A DNA stretch of 7,897 nt from NCBI GenBank assembly GCA_947259235.1, contig CAMYLL010000104.1, positions 1 through 7,897 of the forward strand. Reading direction: 5' to 3'. Of the stretch, positions 5,999 to 7,897 are shown in pieces. The translations under genes and the position numbers were made by a program. The notes under the pieces were generated by a model. That model was not told the DNA's origin. It made no database searches and worked only from the letters and a program-made list of their open reading frames with translations. Origin of the DNA: an uncultured Pseudodesulfovibrio sp. Lineage in GTDB: Bacteria > Desulfobacterota > Desulfovibrionia > Desulfovibrionales > Desulfovibrionaceae. Within the stretch, counting starts at the first letter, position 1, and each line of letters opens with the position of its first letter.

Positions 5999-7897
5999 AT
6001 GTCACGAATCACAGTCCAGAGTCTTTGTAAATCCTACGGGGGCGAGTCCGTCTTCGAGGGGGTCGCCTTTGAGGTCGCGCCCGGTATGCGGCTGGCTCTG
6101 ACCGGTCCCAACGGCTGCGGCAAGAGTACACTGCTCAAGGTGCTGGCCGGAGAGATAGAGCCGGACCTGGGACAGGTGACGGTGACCAAGGGCGCGCGAG
6201 TGGGCTATGTGGCTCAGGAAATGGCCGGAGACGTCCTTGGGCAGCATCTGCTCCCCTGGGTGCTCTCCGCTCTGCCGTCCTGGAACGAATTCTGGGAAAA
6301 ATGGGAACAGGCGGTGGCCGCCGAGGACTCTCAGCGCATAGAGCGGCTGGCGCATCGTCAGGCGGAGTTCGAGGAGCTCTACGGCTACAACCCTGACCAC
6401 AAGGCCCGGGCTATCCTGACGGGTCTCGGCTTTGCCGAGGACGATCTCCTGAAGACTCTGGGCGAGCTTTCGGGCGGCTGGCGCGAGCGGGCCAAGCTGG
6501 CCCGCGTGCTGCTTCAGGGCGCGGATGTCCTGCTCCTTGACGAACCCACCAACCATCTCGATCTCGAGGCCGTGGAATGGCTTGAGGATTATCTCCTCAA
6601 CTATCGCGGCGCGCTGGCTTTTGTCGTCCACGACAGGATATTCCTCAACCGTGTCGGCACACACGTACTATTCCTGGGGGCGGGAAAACCCGTTCTGCGC
6701 AGGGGGTCGTTTGACGAGTTCCTGCTGTGGGACGAGGAAAACGCCGAGCAGAGGCGCAAGGAAGCCGCCAAGCTTTCTGCCAGGATCGACAACGAATACA
6801 AATATATCAACAAATTTCGCGTCAAGGCGCGCAAGGCTGCGCAGGCACAGAGCAAACTGAAGAAGGTGGAAAAGCTCGAAGAGGAGCTCAACCAGATCAA
6901 ACAGGTGCAGGCCGAATCGCATCGCGGCCGGAGCCTGAGCTTCCGGCTGCCCGAGCCTCGGCGCGGGGACAAGGTTCCCGTGGCCGTGGTGGATCTGGAG
7001 TTTCATTACGACAGCGAGCGTTCCGTCTGGCCCAAGCTCAATTTTCAGCTCTTCCGGGGCAAGAAGGTCGCCCTGGTGGCCCCCAACGGTGCGGGTAAGT
7101 CCACGCTGCTCAAGCTGATAGTGGGCGACCTGACGCCCTCGGGCGGGCATGCCAAGATCGGGCCGAACACTGTGGTCGGCTATTTCAGCCAGCATCAGCA
7201 CGAGATTCTCAACCTCGACAACTCCGTCATCGGCGAGATCCGGCGGTTGTCCGATCCCAAGCTGACCGAGGAGCAGGTCATGAGCGTGCTCGGACTCTTT
7301 TTGCTGGGCGAGCCGTTCTTTGACCGCAAGGTCAAGGGACTTTCCGGCGGCGAGAAGAGCCGACTGTTGCTGGCGAGCCTGTTCCTGGCCCGGGCCAACT
7401 TTCTCATTCTCGACGAACCTACCAACCATCTCGACATCGAAACCCGCGAAGGGCTCATCCGCGCCCTCAAGGATTACGAGGGCACGCTGCTCTTCGTGGC
7501 GCATGACCGCTATCTGCTGGGCGAGGTGGCCGAAGAGGTCTGGGCGCTCGACCATGACGGCGGCATTGTTCAGTATCTTGGAGGGTATGAAGGATATATC
7601 GCCAAGCGCAAGGAGGAGGCATGCCTCCTCGATTCCCAGGACTGCGAAACCGAAATCTCCCGCGAGAAGCGCAAGCTGACCAAGGAGGAGAAGCGGCGGC
7701 AGGCCGAGGAGCGCAACCGGCTCTACCGCACCCTCAAGCCTTTGAAGAAGGAATACGACAAGCTTGAGAAGGATCTGGAAAAGGTGCTCGACGAGCAGGC
7801 CGTGCTAGAGGGAAAAATGAATGATCCCGCTACGTATGACAAGCCGGAAGAGGCACTCAAGATCAACGCCTCCTACAAGGAGGCAACCGAGTGGGCC
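5999..7897 (+). CDS. ABC-F family ATP-binding protein, YheS-like (3' end outside window)
   Basis: ABC-F proteins are soluble twin ATPases with no membrane domain; characterised members bind the ribosomal E site and act on translation. The first 633 residues are present with no stop. The first nucleotide-binding domain has Walker A GPNGCGKST (K42), signature LSGGW (S158), Walker B LLLDEPTNHLD (D181, E182) and switch H211. The linker, about residues 240-320, is charged and helical with KARKAAQAQSKLKK, the ribosome/tRNA-contacting region of the family. The second domain has APNGAGKST (K367), LSGGE (S449), LILDEPTNHLD (D472, E473) and H502. A lysine- and glutamate-rich C-terminal coiled coil (from about 545) ends NASYKEATEWA. 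All key ATPase residues are intact. LSGGW in the first domain, the linker and the C-terminal extension resemble E. coli YheS (637 residues), so only about 10-20 residues are probably missing. The start follows AAAGGAA with a long 12-base spacing. A resistance-type ABC-F is less likely. Confidence 0.93.
   Translation, partial: MSRITVQSLCKSYGGESVFEGVAFEVAPGMRLALTGPNGCGKSTLLKVLAGEIEPDLGQVTVTKGARVGYVAQEMAGDVLGQHLLPWVLSALPSWNEFWEKWEQAVAAEDSQRIERLAHRQAEFEELYGYNPDHKARAILTGLGFAEDDLLKTLGELSGGWRERAKLARVLLQGADVLLLDEPTNHLDLEAVEWLEDYLLNYRGALAFVVHDRIFLNRVGTHVLFLGAGKPVLRRGSFDEFLLWDEENAEQRRKEAAKLSARIDNEYKYINKFRVKARKAAQAQSKLKKVEKLEEELNQIKQVQAESHRGRSLSFRLPEPRRGDKVPVAVVDLEFHYDSERSVWPKLNFQLFRGKKVALVAPNGAGKSTLLKLIVGDLTPSGGHAKIGPNTVVGYFSQHQHEILNLDNSVIGEIRRLSDPKLTEEQVMSVLGLFLLGEPFFDRKVKGLSGGEKSRLLLASLFLARANFLILDEPTNHLDIETREGLIRALKDYEGTLLFVAHDRYLLGEVAEEVWALDHDGGIVQYLGGYEGYIAKRKEEACLLDSQDCETEISREKRKLTKEEKRRQAEERNRLYRTLKPLKKEYDKLEKDLEKVLDEQAVLEGKMNDPATYDKPEEALKINASYKEATEWA

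Noticed and set aside
6002..7555. Minus-strand frames of 220 and 295 residues opposite the ABC-F gene
   Set aside because: The plus-strand frame has all ABC-F motifs intact across the same bases, so these are shadows.

Overview
The window looks like chromosomal DNA from a GC-rich deltaproteobacterial sulfate reducer of the Desulfovibrio / Pseudodesulfovibrio type. This rests on base composition and codon use, on the small 'archaeal-type' LeuC and LeuD enzymes, and on the order pssA - leuA - leuC - leuD - leuB, which I recall (not searched here) as typical of Desulfovibrionaceae. The genus is an inference; no rRNA or other direct marker is present.

Layout, left to right. Bases 1-219 hold the 3' end of a phosphatidylserine synthase gene (pssA). 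A 132-base leader (220-351) contains two possible hairpins but no recognisable T-box, Leu-rich leader peptide or convincing sigma-70 promoter. Bases 352-4763 are a compact leucine biosynthesis operon: leuA (isopropylmalate synthase), leuC and leuD (the two subunits of isopropylmalate isomerase) and leuB (isopropylmalate dehydrogenase). Together they convert 2-oxoisovalerate plus acetyl-CoA to 2-oxoisocaproate, the direct precursor of leucine. A strong hairpin terminator at 4788-4819 ends the operon and lies between convergent genes, so it may work in both directions.

On the minus strand, read from about 5890 down to 4841, are a small GIY-YIG nuclease-domain gene and two overlapping genes of unknown function. 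Each of the two unknown proteins has an N-terminal membrane anchor followed by a coiled coil. The second also carries a C-terminal helical segment that resembles one half of the MshEN / GspE N-terminal fold. This pair is the least explained part of the window and the best candidate for something undescribed.

Divergently from the nuclease, starting at 5999 on the plus strand, is a nearly complete ABC-F ATPase (ribosome-associated, YheS-like) that runs off the right edge. The 108-base divergent intergenic region holds two small inverted repeats and a palindromic AATATATT that could act as a -10 element for both directions.

No rRNA, tRNA, CRISPR, insertion sequence or phage gene was seen, and no gene-free stretch exceeds 132 bases. 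Most of the window is ordinary core metabolism; I did not find clear evidence of a new multi-gene system beyond the small membrane/coiled-coil pair.
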